NCBI RefSeq assembly: GCF_000744945.1
Contig: NZ_JQMX01000001.1
Span: 2,108,001 to 2,172,000, forward strand
DNA length: 64,000 nucleotides
Origin: Carnobacterium maltaromaticum DSM 20342
Lineage (GTDB): Bacteria; Bacillota; Bacilli; Lactobacillales; Carnobacteriaceae
Reading direction: 5' to 3'
Positions 27,201 through 35,189 of the stretch are shown piece after piece. The notes under the pieces are model-generated. The model was not told where the DNA came from. It was given only the letters and a program-made list of their open reading frames with translations, and ran no database searches. The position numbers and the translations under genes are program-made. Within the stretch, counting starts at the first letter, position 1. Every line of letters starts with the position of its first letter.

Positions 27201-28016
27201 ATTTCGATACCGTTTTCCAGACTCCCAACCCAATCCATCAGCTGTATTTGAGCTATATGGCGTAAAATTCATCAAAGAAGATCCATAACTAGATGCGGCC
27301 CAATTAGGCATAGTTTCTGGGTCAGGAATCATTGCCAAAGACTTCACATTGCTTACATTCAGCCCTTTAAAATCGTTTAAAACTCTAATTGGCGAATTAT
27401 CACCAATATCAACATATTGACTAATGCCAATTTTTTGAGCTTCTAAATTATTATTTGTAACTTGATAACTTATTTCTACAGATCCATCTTCTAATAACTG
27501 TTGAATAATCTCAATGTTGTACGTTTTATAAGGAAAACTACGCTTTAGCATACTCTTCTCATGATTCACCAGATAAATTGACTCACTTGTATTCGCCCAT
27601 AAAAAGCCCCCATTTGTATTTTCTGAGGTGCCACTTAAAAAATTCCCGTTAACAATCAAAGTCGCTTCGATTGAATCTCTAAATACCCAACTTCCTTTGT
27701 CGTAGGTATACCACCATGCTCCCTTTTCCCAGCTGATTTTATTGCCTTTTTTTTCAAAATAATCAGCAGCTGTTCCAATTTCCCAGTCAGTATCTAACTC
27801 TGTCCCTATTTCTTGATTGGCTGGTTGTTCTTCTTTTTTTTCAACATTTGTTGCTCCACTAGCTTCTATTAGACTATTTTCTGCTTCGCTTCTTGTAATA
27901 TTTTCATTTGTTTCTGCAAAAATATGTCCCCTAAAAACTTCATAATTCCCATATAAAGTCACACCAGCTAAACTCAATATAAAAATGAAAATTATTTTTA
28001 TTTTATGTTTGCTCAT
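24261..28016 (-). CDS. Giant WxL-domain surface protein (1251 aa), locus 2
   Basis: A signal/anchor helix (about 5-25) precedes two tandem copies of a large module of about 480 residues. Each copy opens with WELG/WEIG, KNGNKI(N/S)W and WWYTY, then KRSF-Y-TY-I-(L/I)IQQLLEDG and DPETMPNW. Each ends with an Ig-like segment (IVGIDEYGSRS) and a P-IQKVK segment. A C-terminal WxL domain follows (GSNWSLFAS and the terminal NWVLSDAP). I do not recognise the large module; its WWYTY and aromatic-rich face suggest a carbohydrate-binding beta sandwich, which is inference. The ATG at 28016 is preferred over an upstream TTG that touches the ribosome site AAGGA. It is preceded by its own 660-base control region and is the paralogue of the next gene. 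Confidence 0.88.
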   Translation of the reverse strand: MSKHKIKIIFIFILSLAGVTLYGNYEVFRGHIFAETNENITRSEAENSLIEASGATNVEKKEEQPANQEIGTELDTDWEIGTAADYFEKKGNKISWEKGAWWYTYDKGSWVFRDSIEATLIVNGNFLSGTSENTNGGFLWANTSESIYLVNHEKSMLKRSFPYKTYNIEIIQQLLEDGSVEISYQVTNNNLEAQKIGISQYVDIGDNSPIRVLNDFKGLNVSNVKSLAMIPDPETMPNWAASSYGSSLMNFTPYSSNTADGLGWESGKRYRNILAVLTPPVKLKENQPMDLSDSGAAMKNPGINVLPKETAVFKQRLKYGKFIPPALTVNQKSGDLYTSESFEITGTVSAVSSSNYRLYAELDDAWKTLVPLKDFKDIPLQEVQSYKASIEGGKISAGNHTVSIVAIDEYGARSDVQKINFLIREVSGTPIIQKVKLGEELTQDLTKLFKDVKGTGTKLKQLAPFDSTKIGFQWVDATLIDDNLKEEIVKVPVTIYDSQSTIFNDSDNLILNVKNAKLTIAEINTAIERNSLDQLILEKSDANAWQMEDGKETNLSITTQNSKPQLGRYEATIRATKKGTAKFVEKKISVIVTKEPLESGWELGASTDFVEKNGNKINWNKGNWWYTYNGSPWVYTTPTMSTIEATLIINGSFLPGTSEERTKGFLWGNQVESLYTRNTSTNTLKRSFIYQTYQIDLIQQLLEDGTAEVTYQVTNNNPEAQRIGVSQFVDLVDASPPVVSVLKDFKGFHMLHYVQPVVVMPDPETMPNWVVSAQSTLKNFQQYNSQTVDGVGWESKKHYWNGSKPLNPPLELQEGQAVNNLGDLGMAMKNPGVTVLPGEATTFKQRIKFGGMVAPEITLDQKIESLYKNESIDITGTISDINNKSYRLYLEMDNKNKSMIPLLDYADVPFNEVQNYQAKIEGKLFSAGKHIVSIVGIDEYGSRSVAKPIELTINELSGEPKIQKVKQGEAISNDLKNLFKVVKGTNVTLKNPLSIDSSVIGFQWVEATLIDNQQKEVTEKIPVNVYNSESTVFDDVTNSALDAKNTSFDLVDVRQSDQEGTLDELVYKKVAPKAWNIADGTELPIELIANEIKPILGSYVATFKATREDSSTNIQKNSDIVVGGVLKFKEVPENLDYKSAKINQKIQYIERKQPNWNMSLENTIGSNWSLFASVTPFENQSKDKLNSSLVYKNEKMEEVAINDTSQKIATGNETYSTIQWAESAGMLLKVNPDAKIGRYQGEINWVLSDAP

Positions 28017-28025
28017 TATTTTCAA

Positions 28026-28690
28026 TTTCCTTCTCTCTATGTCTATACATGTTAACTTCTTTTGTTTAATTGATTTATTTATTTGCTAAAAATAGGTTGT
28101 CCTCATAGAACTAACCTCCTTATACAAACTTGTTATAAAAGTATTTTTAGGTTATAGCTTAAACTGAAATAGAGTATTTAAATAGACATAATCTATTTAA
28201 ACCTAATTTCGTTTCCCTTTCATCCCAAAAAATGGTTACCTAGCCGACTTTTTTTGGATTAACATCACTATTTTCCACTTATTTTTATAGATATTTTAGT
28301 TTTCTGGAAAAATAATCGATTAACTGTTGTTTTAACTTGGTTTCATTTGCTAGTTTAGGTCAATAGGTTCAACTTAAATTAGTCTATTCTTTGAAATAAA
28401 GACTAATAACTGTCTTAAATCCATTGATTTCTAGAGATTTAAAAAACATTACTATCGTTTCTTTTAATATCCAAAATATGTAGGTTACCTGTTCATTTTT
28501 AGGTATAGACGATTTATCAAAAATCTGCTACCCAAGTAGACAACTAGTCTCATTTAATAATAAATCAAACAATTGTGACCTAAATATGGCTGTCGATTAT
28601 AGGTAACTCCTTTTCATTTGTAATTTCAACTAAAAAAAGAAAGAAAACTTAGCAACGCTACTTGCTAAGTTTCTTTCTTACTAGTTATAG
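28026..28690 (-). promoter_or_regulatory. Upstream control region of the giant WxL gene, similar to that of the locus 2 operon
   Basis: 665 bases without a gene. Three blocks recur in the same order and at similar distances in 36420-36990: GGTTAnCTA followed by TTAACATCAC (about 28235 and 36676), TCATTTTTAGGTAT (about 28493 and 36860), and TTGTGAnCTAAATATGGCT (about 28573 and 36929). These are candidate regulator sites or remnants of a duplicated promoter region. No consensus promoter was pinned down. Confidence 0.6.
28632..28679 (-). terminator. Strong terminator of the locus 2 operon
   Basis: On the minus strand AAGAAAGAAACTTAGCAA and TTGCTAAGTTTTCTTTCTT pair around GTAGCG, followed by TTTTT. 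It ends the transcript of the 1273-aa WxL gene, so the next giant WxL gene needs its own promoter. Confidence 0.88.
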
Positions 28691-31600
28691 TTACGGTGCA
28701 TCAGATAACAACCAGGTAACCTCACCTTGATAGCTTCCAACTTTGGCATCTGGGCTGACTTTTAATAAAAGTCCTGCTGTTTCTGCCCATTGAATCGTTG
28801 GGAAAGTTTCGCTTCCTGTTGCGATTTTTTGACTTGTTCCATTAATAACAACATCTTGTGTTTGGCTCTTTTTCAAAACCAATGCACTTCTTAATTTTTC
28901 TTTTGTCTGATCTTCAAATGGATTAGCACTGGCAAACAGCGACCAATTTGAACCAATTGTATTCTCTATTTCAATTTTCCAATCAGAGTGCATACGCTCC
29001 ACATAGGGCGTTTTTTGACTTAACTTCGTTGTTTTGTAATCCAACTTTTTCGGTAACTCTTTAAATTTAAGTTCACCACCAACAGCTAACTGGCTAGCTT
29101 TTTGTAAACTAGCTCCTGAGTCCACTCGTGTTCCTTTAAAAGTAGCACTATAATTTCCAAATACTGGTTCAATCCCATTTGTAATGAGTTCAACTGGAAT
29201 TTCAGTACCATCTTCCATATTCCATGCTTTAGGTTCGACCTTTTGATAGACCAAATCATCTAAAGTTCCCTCTTCAGCACTTTGGCGAACATCAACTAAC
29301 TCAAAAGAGGTATTCTTGGCATCCAATATGAGGTTATCTACCTCATTAAATACAGTACTTTCGGGATTATAAACATTCACTGGAATTCTTTCTGTAATTT
29401 CTTTTTGCTTTCCATCAGTTAACGTTGCCTCTATCCATTGAAAACCTATTACGGAGGAATCTAGTGATAAAGGTTTTTTTAAGGTAACGTCCGTACCTTT
29501 AACCTCTTTAAATAAGGTGTTTATATCATTGCTAATCGCTTCACCAATTTTAACCTTTTGAATGTTTGGTTCACCACTTAGTTCAGTAATGGTTAATTCA
29601 AATTTTTGGGCGACTGAACGAGTCCCATACTCATCAATGCCAATAATAGAAACTGTATGAATTCCTGGAGAAAAGTCTTTTCCTTCAATCGTTCCTTGGT
29701 AATTTTGGACGACATTATAAGGAATATTCGTGTAATCAGCTAATTGGATTAACGTTTTATCCTTGTCATCCATTTCCAAATACACACGGTAATTCATATT
29801 ATCTGCATCTGAAATAGTTCCATCAATGACTATTTTTTCATCTTGATACATGGAAGCTTTTTTTTGATTCAATGTCACTTGAGGTGCTGCAAGTACACCG
29901 TATTTTAAAATTTGTTTGAATGAAACACTCTCATTACTCCCAACATTTACACCTGGATTTTTCATTGAAACACCTGAATCGCCTAAATCAACGGGCTGGT
30001 TTTCTTTTAACTCCACCGGTGAAGGATACGAACTACCTCCAGCATCACGATATCGTTTCCCTGTTTCCCAACCAAGACCATCAGCGTTTTGCGTACTGTA
30101 TTGTCCAAAATTTTGAGTTGAGTTGTAATATCCAGCTGCCCAGTTTGGCATTGTTTTTGTGTCAGGTATAATAGCCAAAGAAGATTGACCATACGTTAGA
30201 TTAATACCTTCAAAATTATTAATCGGTGTAACGGGTACTGAATCTGATCCAACAAAGGTATCAACATATTGACTAATCCCAATTTTTTGCGTATCTACTC
30301 CCATATTCTGCACTTCATATGTTATTTCAACAGCATTATTCCCTAACAATCGTTGAATTAGATTAATTTTATACCGACCTAAATAATAAAATGTACGTCT
30401 TAGAGAATTGGTTTCTTTATGAATGCTATAAGCAGATTCTACCACGTTCTTCCATAAAAAACCTGAGCCAACTATATCTGATGTACTGACTGGGAATACA
30501 CCATTTATAATTAAATTCGCTTCAATAGAAGTACTAAACATCCATTTACTCCCATCATAGGTGTACCACCATGCCCCATTGTTCCATTCAATCTTATAGC
30601 CGTTATTTGAAATCACATCGCTTTTTGTTCCATATTCCCAGCCATCTTTTAATGGTTCATCTGTGGTGTAAACAACAATTTTTTTTTCAAGAATTTTATT
30701 TGTATCTTTCCTTGTTGCTCGAATCGTTGCACTATAACTTCCAAATTTCGGCTTCACATCATGCGAGAAGACTGTTACAATAGATTCTTCCCCATTTTCA
30801 GTTTGCCAAGCTTTGGCTTCACTTTGTTGTAGAATCAATTCCGTTAAACGATTTTCTTGGTTCGCTTTAGTTATCTCTTCTGATGTAAGTCCTATATTTT
30901 TTACGTCCAAAACAATCTTATCTACATCATTAAATATCGTCGTTTTATCATCATAAACCGCTACAGGTACTTTATATACCTCTTCTTTTAAATTCGAATC
31001 TATCAAGATTGCCTCTACCCACTTGAATCCAACTGTAGTAGAATCTACCTCAGAAACCGATTTAAGTTTGGTTCCATTTCCGACAATATTTTTAAATAAT
31101 TTTGTTATATCTGTTTGAATCTTTCCACCAATTTTTACTTTTTGAATTAATGGTACTCCACTTACTTCCTTGATTGTAAAAGACATCGTTTTAGCTTCTG
31201 ATCGAGCACCATACTCGTCAATCCCAACAATAGATACTGTATGACTGCCTTTCGTAAAATGTTTCCCTTCAATTGCTACTTGATAATCTTGTGTTTTTTG
31301 ATAAGGTACATTTGTAAAGTCTTTTAATGGAATTAATGTTTTATCCGTATCATCCATTTCTAGATACAAGCGATAGTTATGGTTATTGACATCGGAAATG
31401 GTTCCCGTGATATCAAAACTTTCGCTAGTATACATAGAACCCATTTTTTGATCTACCGTGAGAGCCGGTGGAACCATTCCACCAAACTTTATAATTTGCT
31501 TAAAGATAGTGGATTCACCAGGTGCAACTAGAACCCCTGGATTTTTCATAACTGCTTCTGAATCACCTATATCCATGGGTTGATTTTCTTTTAACTCAAT

Positions 31601-32512
31601 AGATGAATCGGGTTGTCTTTTTCCAGTTTCCCAGCCAATCCCAGCTACCGTTTTTGGACTATATCCATTGAAACTTTTCAAACCACCGTATCTTCCTGTT
31701 GACCAGTTTGGCATTGTTTCTGCATCTGGCATCATAGCTAATGAATTTGTCTCTGTCACATTCAATCCTTTGAAATCAATAAGCACTCGTATTGGAGAGG
31801 AATCTAAAATATCGACATATTGACTAATACCAATTTTTTGAGTCTCACTATTTTTATTTGTGACTTGGTAACTGATTTCCACTGATCCATCGTCCAATAA
31901 TTGTTGAATAATATCAATCTGATACGTTTTATATGGGAAGCTTCTCTTCAACATATTCGCTGATACATGAATAGAGTAAACAGATTCATTTTTACTTCCC
32001 CACAAGAAACCCGAATTTTTATTTTCAGATGTTCCAGCTAAAAAACTTCCATTTACAATCAAAGCAGCTTCTATGGATGTACCATATAGCCAGCTATTAT
32101 TATTATAGGTATACCACCAAGATCCACCATTATTCCAACTGATTTTATTGCCATTTTTTTCAATAGTATTCGTTGCAGCACCAACTTCCCAACCACTATC
32201 GCTCATTCCTCTGAGTATATTTTCTGCTTGTTGGGGCTGTAGTAGTTCCTCTTGTGACTCAGTAAGTGAGTTGGTTTCTATGCTATTTTCTTCACTACTA
32301 TTTTCTTCACTACTATTTTCTTCACTACTGCTATCTAAGTTTACTTCGTGGGTATTGATTTCAGAACTACTAGTACTAATACCTTCACTAGTTTCTTCAT
32401 CCATCTCTGCAAATATACGTCCTTTTAAAAACTCGTAATTTGCATAAACAGTCCCACAAATTAAAATGAGTGAAAAAAGAAGCACTACTATTTTTTTATT
32501 TTTTTTCAGCAT
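28691..32512 (-). CDS. Giant WxL-domain surface protein (1273 aa), locus 2
   Basis: A signal/anchor helix is followed by a Ser/Glu-rich stalk (about 35-95) with three exact SSEEN repeats. Two tandem copies of the same large module as in the 1251-aa protein follow (WEVG/WEYG, WWYTY, KRSFPYKTY, ETMPNW, IVGIDEYGARS, IQKVKIG). The C-terminal WxL domain has GSNWSLFAS and the terminal TWLLSDAP. It is the last gene of the locus 2 operon, 110 bases downstream of the DUF916 gene. It is expected to be exported and held in the wall by the WxL domain with help from the DUF916 partner. Locus 1 has no giant WxL gene. RBS AAAGGAGAA. Confidence 0.9.
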   Translation of the reverse strand: MLKKNKKIVVLLFSLILICGTVYANYEFLKGRIFAEMDEETSEGISTSSSEINTHEVNLDSSSEENSSEENSSEENSIETNSLTESQEELLQPQQAENILRGMSDSGWEVGAATNTIEKNGNKISWNNGGSWWYTYNNNSWLYGTSIEAALIVNGSFLAGTSENKNSGFLWGSKNESVYSIHVSANMLKRSFPYKTYQIDIIQQLLDDGSVEISYQVTNKNSETQKIGISQYVDILDSSPIRVLIDFKGLNVTETNSLAMMPDAETMPNWSTGRYGGLKSFNGYSPKTVAGIGWETGKRQPDSSIELKENQPMDIGDSEAVMKNPGVLVAPGESTIFKQIIKFGGMVPPALTVDQKMGSMYTSESFDITGTISDVNNHNYRLYLEMDDTDKTLIPLKDFTNVPYQKTQDYQVAIEGKHFTKGSHTVSIVGIDEYGARSEAKTMSFTIKEVSGVPLIQKVKIGGKIQTDITKLFKNIVGNGTKLKSVSEVDSTTVGFKWVEAILIDSNLKEEVYKVPVAVYDDKTTIFNDVDKIVLDVKNIGLTSEEITKANQENRLTELILQQSEAKAWQTENGEESIVTVFSHDVKPKFGSYSATIRATRKDTNKILEKKIVVYTTDEPLKDGWEYGTKSDVISNNGYKIEWNNGAWWYTYDGSKWMFSTSIEANLIINGVFPVSTSDIVGSGFLWKNVVESAYSIHKETNSLRRTFYYLGRYKINLIQRLLGNNAVEITYEVQNMGVDTQKIGISQYVDTFVGSDSVPVTPINNFEGINLTYGQSSLAIIPDTKTMPNWAAGYYNSTQNFGQYSTQNADGLGWETGKRYRDAGGSSYPSPVELKENQPVDLGDSGVSMKNPGVNVGSNESVSFKQILKYGVLAAPQVTLNQKKASMYQDEKIVIDGTISDADNMNYRVYLEMDDKDKTLIQLADYTNIPYNVVQNYQGTIEGKDFSPGIHTVSIIGIDEYGTRSVAQKFELTITELSGEPNIQKVKIGEAISNDINTLFKEVKGTDVTLKKPLSLDSSVIGFQWIEATLTDGKQKEITERIPVNVYNPESTVFNEVDNLILDAKNTSFELVDVRQSAEEGTLDDLVYQKVEPKAWNMEDGTEIPVELITNGIEPVFGNYSATFKGTRVDSGASLQKASQLAVGGELKFKELPKKLDYKTTKLSQKTPYVERMHSDWKIEIENTIGSNWSLFASANPFEDQTKEKLRSALVLKKSQTQDVVINGTSQKIATGSETFPTIQWAETAGLLLKVSPDAKVGSYQGEVTWLLSDAP
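32283..32327 (-). repeat. Three exact 15-bp tandem repeats in the stalk of the 1273-aa WxL protein
   Basis: The unit CTATTTTCTTCACTA occurs three times without mismatch at 32283-32297, 32298-32312 and 32313-32327. It encodes SSEEN units. In-frame copy-number change would alter stalk length without frameshift. Confidence 0.9.
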
Positions 32513-32622
32513 TTTGATTCTCCTTTCTTATAGGGTAAATATGACTCATTCTATTCTCTTCTAGTTTTATTACTTGGTCTGCTTGTCGGTTCTGAACTAC
32601 TTTTTCTTTTTCTTAATTCCTG

Positions 32623-33687
32623 TTACTTTTTACGCTTTCTTTGCTTCATTAAACGTGCACGCTTTTCTGCCGCTTTTTTCTTTTGATGACGGTAAATAAA
32701 GAATCCGATTACTAGAATAAGAAAGATCGTTATTCCTGCAACCACTGAAATAATCAAAATCCAGTTCGGTTCTGTTTTTTCTAATTCAACAGCTTCTTTG
32801 TTTAAGTCGGTTGAATCTTTTGCAGATATAGTAAACTCTTTATCAAACTCCCATTTGTCTTCTCCAGATTGGGCAATGAGTTTCAACCTATAGGTACCTG
32901 CATCTAAGCTTTGATTATCCCAATTTATAGGGAAATCAAAATTCGAATTAGGTGCCATTGAAAGACCTTTTTTATCGGTTTCATGAAGCACTTTTTCACT
33001 ACCCTTTTTCATCACTTTTGCATTGATAGATACGTCTTTCATAATCGTTGCTTCTGTATTTTGTAGATTTGCTGTAACCGCTGTTCGGTAATTTAATAAT
33101 ACTGGTTTAATATCATTTAATTCCATGACTGGCTTGACTTCATTGGTGTTTTCACGTAGTTGAAGTCCAATGACATAAGAATATTTATTTTTGATTTGCA
33201 CATCTTTTTCTTTATCTTTGGTATTTGAGTCGTCTTCTTTTTTAGAAATATAAAATCCACCTAAAATCAACCCGTCAAATTCTTTTTCGGGCATTTGAAT
33301 AGTGAACGGCACTTCTTTCGTTTCTTTCGGTTCTAATGTCACTTCCTGTGCTTTCGAAATAATAGATGTCACCGGATTTTTCAGCGTGGAATCCACTTTT
33401 TCATCTGCCTTACTATAATCAATCACCCCATTTTGGTTGGTCATCGCTACATTTGGAGAAATAAGAATCGTGGCTTTCTCATCGCTAGAATTACTGACAG
33501 TTAAAGTAATGTCTTGTCTTTGATTTGGCTCCATTTTTAAATCGAAATAAGTAAGTGTTTTGTTGATTTGGTTTTCTGGTATGTTTGCTTTAACAGAATA
33601 AGCCATCGTTTCTGCAGCTTCTCCTATCATTGGCATATGTTGGAGCCCGATTAGACAGACAACGAGTATCGAAATTATTTTTTTCAT
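32623..33687 (-). CDS. DUF916/DUF3324 WxL-interacting membrane protein, locus 2
   Basis: 354 residues. Signal peptide (about 1-24), DUF916 domain with AYSVKANIPENQINK and FDLKMEPNQRQDI, and DUF3324 domain with LSMAPNSNFDFPINW. One membrane helix (about 308-331) and a short basic tail complete it. It aligns almost end to end with the 390-aa protein of locus 1 except for the tail. In the family it bridges the membrane, WxL proteins and peptidoglycan. It lies between the small WxL genes and the giant WxL gene, consistent with presenting both. RBS AAAGGGGA. Confidence 0.93.
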   Translation of the reverse strand: MKKIISILVVCLIGLQHMPMIGEAAETMAYSVKANIPENQINKTLTYFDLKMEPNQRQDITLTVSNSSDEKATILISPNVAMTNQNGVIDYSKADEKVDSTLKNPVTSIISKAQEVTLEPKETKEVPFTIQMPEKEFDGLILGGFYISKKEDDSNTKDKEKDVQIKNKYSYVIGLQLRENTNEVKPVMELNDIKPVLLNYRTAVTANLQNTEATIMKDVSINAKVMKKGSEKVLHETDKKGLSMAPNSNFDFPINWDNQSLDAGTYRLKLIAQSGEDKWEFDKEFTISAKDSTDLNKEAVELEKTEPNWILIISVVAGITIFLILVIGFFIYRHQKKKAAEKRARLMKQRKRKK

Positions 33688-33722
33688 CTTATTGTGTTCC
33701 CCTTTTCCTAACTAGAATAGAA

Positions 33723-33745
33723 AGGACCATTGAACAATCGGTCCT
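33723..33745. repeat. Intercistronic hairpin between WxL and DUF916 genes, locus 2
   Basis: AGGACC-ATTG and CAAT-C-GGTCCT form a bulged stem in the 84-base gap. It sits in the same relative position as the 23-bp perfect hairpin of locus 1, but the sequences are unrelated. Confidence 0.6.
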
Positions 33746-33771
33746 CCCTATCGAATTTTAAATTTACTACT

Positions 33772-34470
33772 TTATTTTGGTGCGTCTGCTAATTCCCATG
33801 TAATAGAAGACGTATATTCTGTATTCGCTTCTGGTGTGCCAGCAACCACATTTAATTGAACTGCTTCATTGGCTTGATCTGTTCCTGACCAGACAGTTAC
33901 CCATGTCCCACGTCCACCTTTATCCATCGCATTCATAAATGGTTTACTATCTGTATTATCAAATAAAACATCTGATTTAGTTGGGGCTACAGAAATATTG
34001 CTTGAACTTCCTGCTTTGACAACACCATCTTTAAAGGCTAACGTTGCACCTCTCAACACTTTATTTCCGCTTTTAAATTCGCTCATTTTAGCTGATAAGT
34101 GCCAGCCTTCTCCTGCTCCTCGTAAATCCGTTACTTGGATAAATGGGTTGGCATTCTTCGCTTTATAAGCAATGTCTTTCCCTGTAATTTTATGTTCACC
34201 AAATTTGATATTAGAAACATAATCAATTGATAATGGGCCTGTTTGTCCCGTACCTGCATTTTCTGGATCTGTTTCGTCAATTGGGTTTGGCACATTAGGA
34301 TTATCTGGATTGGTTGGATCAACTGGTGGAGTTACTACCCCCTCACCAGCAGTAAAATTAATTTTGTTCTCTGATGTATGTGTACTTGATACTTCTGCTT
34401 GGACTTTTGCTCCTCCAAAAGCGAATGAAGCCAAAGCGAATGTTGTAATTATTAATGAGCTTTTTTTCAT
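33772..34470 (-). CDS. WxL-domain cell-surface protein (232 aa), locus 2
   Basis: A signal peptide (cleavage near VQAE) and a linker of DPTNPDNPNVPNP type (about 50-75) precede a WxL domain. The motifs are GEGWHLSAK and the terminal TWELADAPK. Strong parallel to the 238-aa protein of locus 1 (NPFIQVTD, VWSGTDQ and EANTEYTS regions). RBS AAGGATGG. It lies 35 bases after the upstream WxL gene and is co-directional, hence part of the operon that begins at 36419. Peptidoglycan binding is expected from the family. Confidence 0.92.
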   Translation of the reverse strand: MKKSSLIITTFALASFAFGGAKVQAEVSSTHTSENKINFTAGEGVVTPPVDPTNPDNPNVPNPIDETDPENAGTGQTGPLSIDYVSNIKFGEHKITGKDIAYKAKNANPFIQVTDLRGAGEGWHLSAKMSEFKSGNKVLRGATLAFKDGVVKAGSSSNISVAPTKSDVLFDNTDSKPFMNAMDKGGRGTWVTVWSGTDQANEAVQLNVVAGTPEANTEYTSSITWELADAPK

Positions 34471-34505
34471 TTTTCTCTACCATCCTTTTCATTTCTCTGA
34501 TCTAT

Positions 34506-35162
34506 TTAAGGTGCATCTTCCAATGACCACGTTATGGTCGAAACATAACTCGCTACTTTATTCCCTGCAGGAACTGCTAAAGTAACTTTTTCTCCATTTC
34601 CTTCAAAGGCATTACTCCAACTTGAACGACCCTGTGTGGTTGTCGCGCTCATGATGCTCGTTGCTGTTGGCGATAAATTCACTTTAAATGCAGATGGAGT
34701 TAAAAGAGGGTCCACACCTTGTGCTGTTGTTAATTTACCTTCTGGAATCGTCATAACAGCACCTTTTAAGGTTAATGATTTATCTGCCGTTTCAAAAGCT
34801 GTTGCACTAACTTTTAAATTCCAACCTAAATCTTGTCCACGAGAATCCGTTACTTGTAAACCTAGCTTCGTGCCTTCAACTGGTGTTGCTTCAAGTGGAG
34901 CTTTTGCTTCAGAGCCTAATTTTTTAGTTGGAAAATTAAAGCTAGAAACCGAATCTAAACTTAATGGGCCTTTATTTAATGTTGGAGGTTGAATTTCTGG
35001 ATCTAACAGCTCCGGAACCGTTGTATCGTCGCCTGCTTGTAATTCAAAATTTGCTTTCGAAGAACCTGCACTTGCCTCAGCTGCCTCAACAGATTGACTT
35101 CCTAAAATGGCAACACTCATTAACACACTCAAACCTAGTATAGAATACTTATTTATTTTCAT
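34506..35162 (-). CDS. WxL-domain cell-surface protein (218 aa), locus 2
   Basis: A signal peptide (cleavage near VEAA) and a short linker VPELLDPEIQPP precede a WxL domain with LGWNLKVSA and the terminal TWSLEDAP. The C terminus ends exactly at DAP without a further residue. It corresponds to the 216-aa protein of locus 1 by order and by the SSFNF and LGLQVTDSRG phrases. RBS AAAGGGGA. It is 27 bases from the preceding fusion gene, so it is in the same transcript. Confidence 0.92.
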   Translation of the reverse strand: MKINKYSILGLSVLMSVAILGSQSVEAAEASAGSSKANFELQAGDDTTVPELLDPEIQPPTLNKGPLSLDSVSSFNFPTKKLGSEAKAPLEATPVEGTKLGLQVTDSRGQDLGWNLKVSATAFETADKSLTLKGAVMTIPEGKLTTAQGVDPLLTPSAFKVNLSPTATSIMSATTTQGRSSWSNAFEGNGEKVTLAVPAGNKVASYVSTITWSLEDAP

Positions 35163-35189
35163 TTTTATTTCCCCTTTGATTGTTATTTT

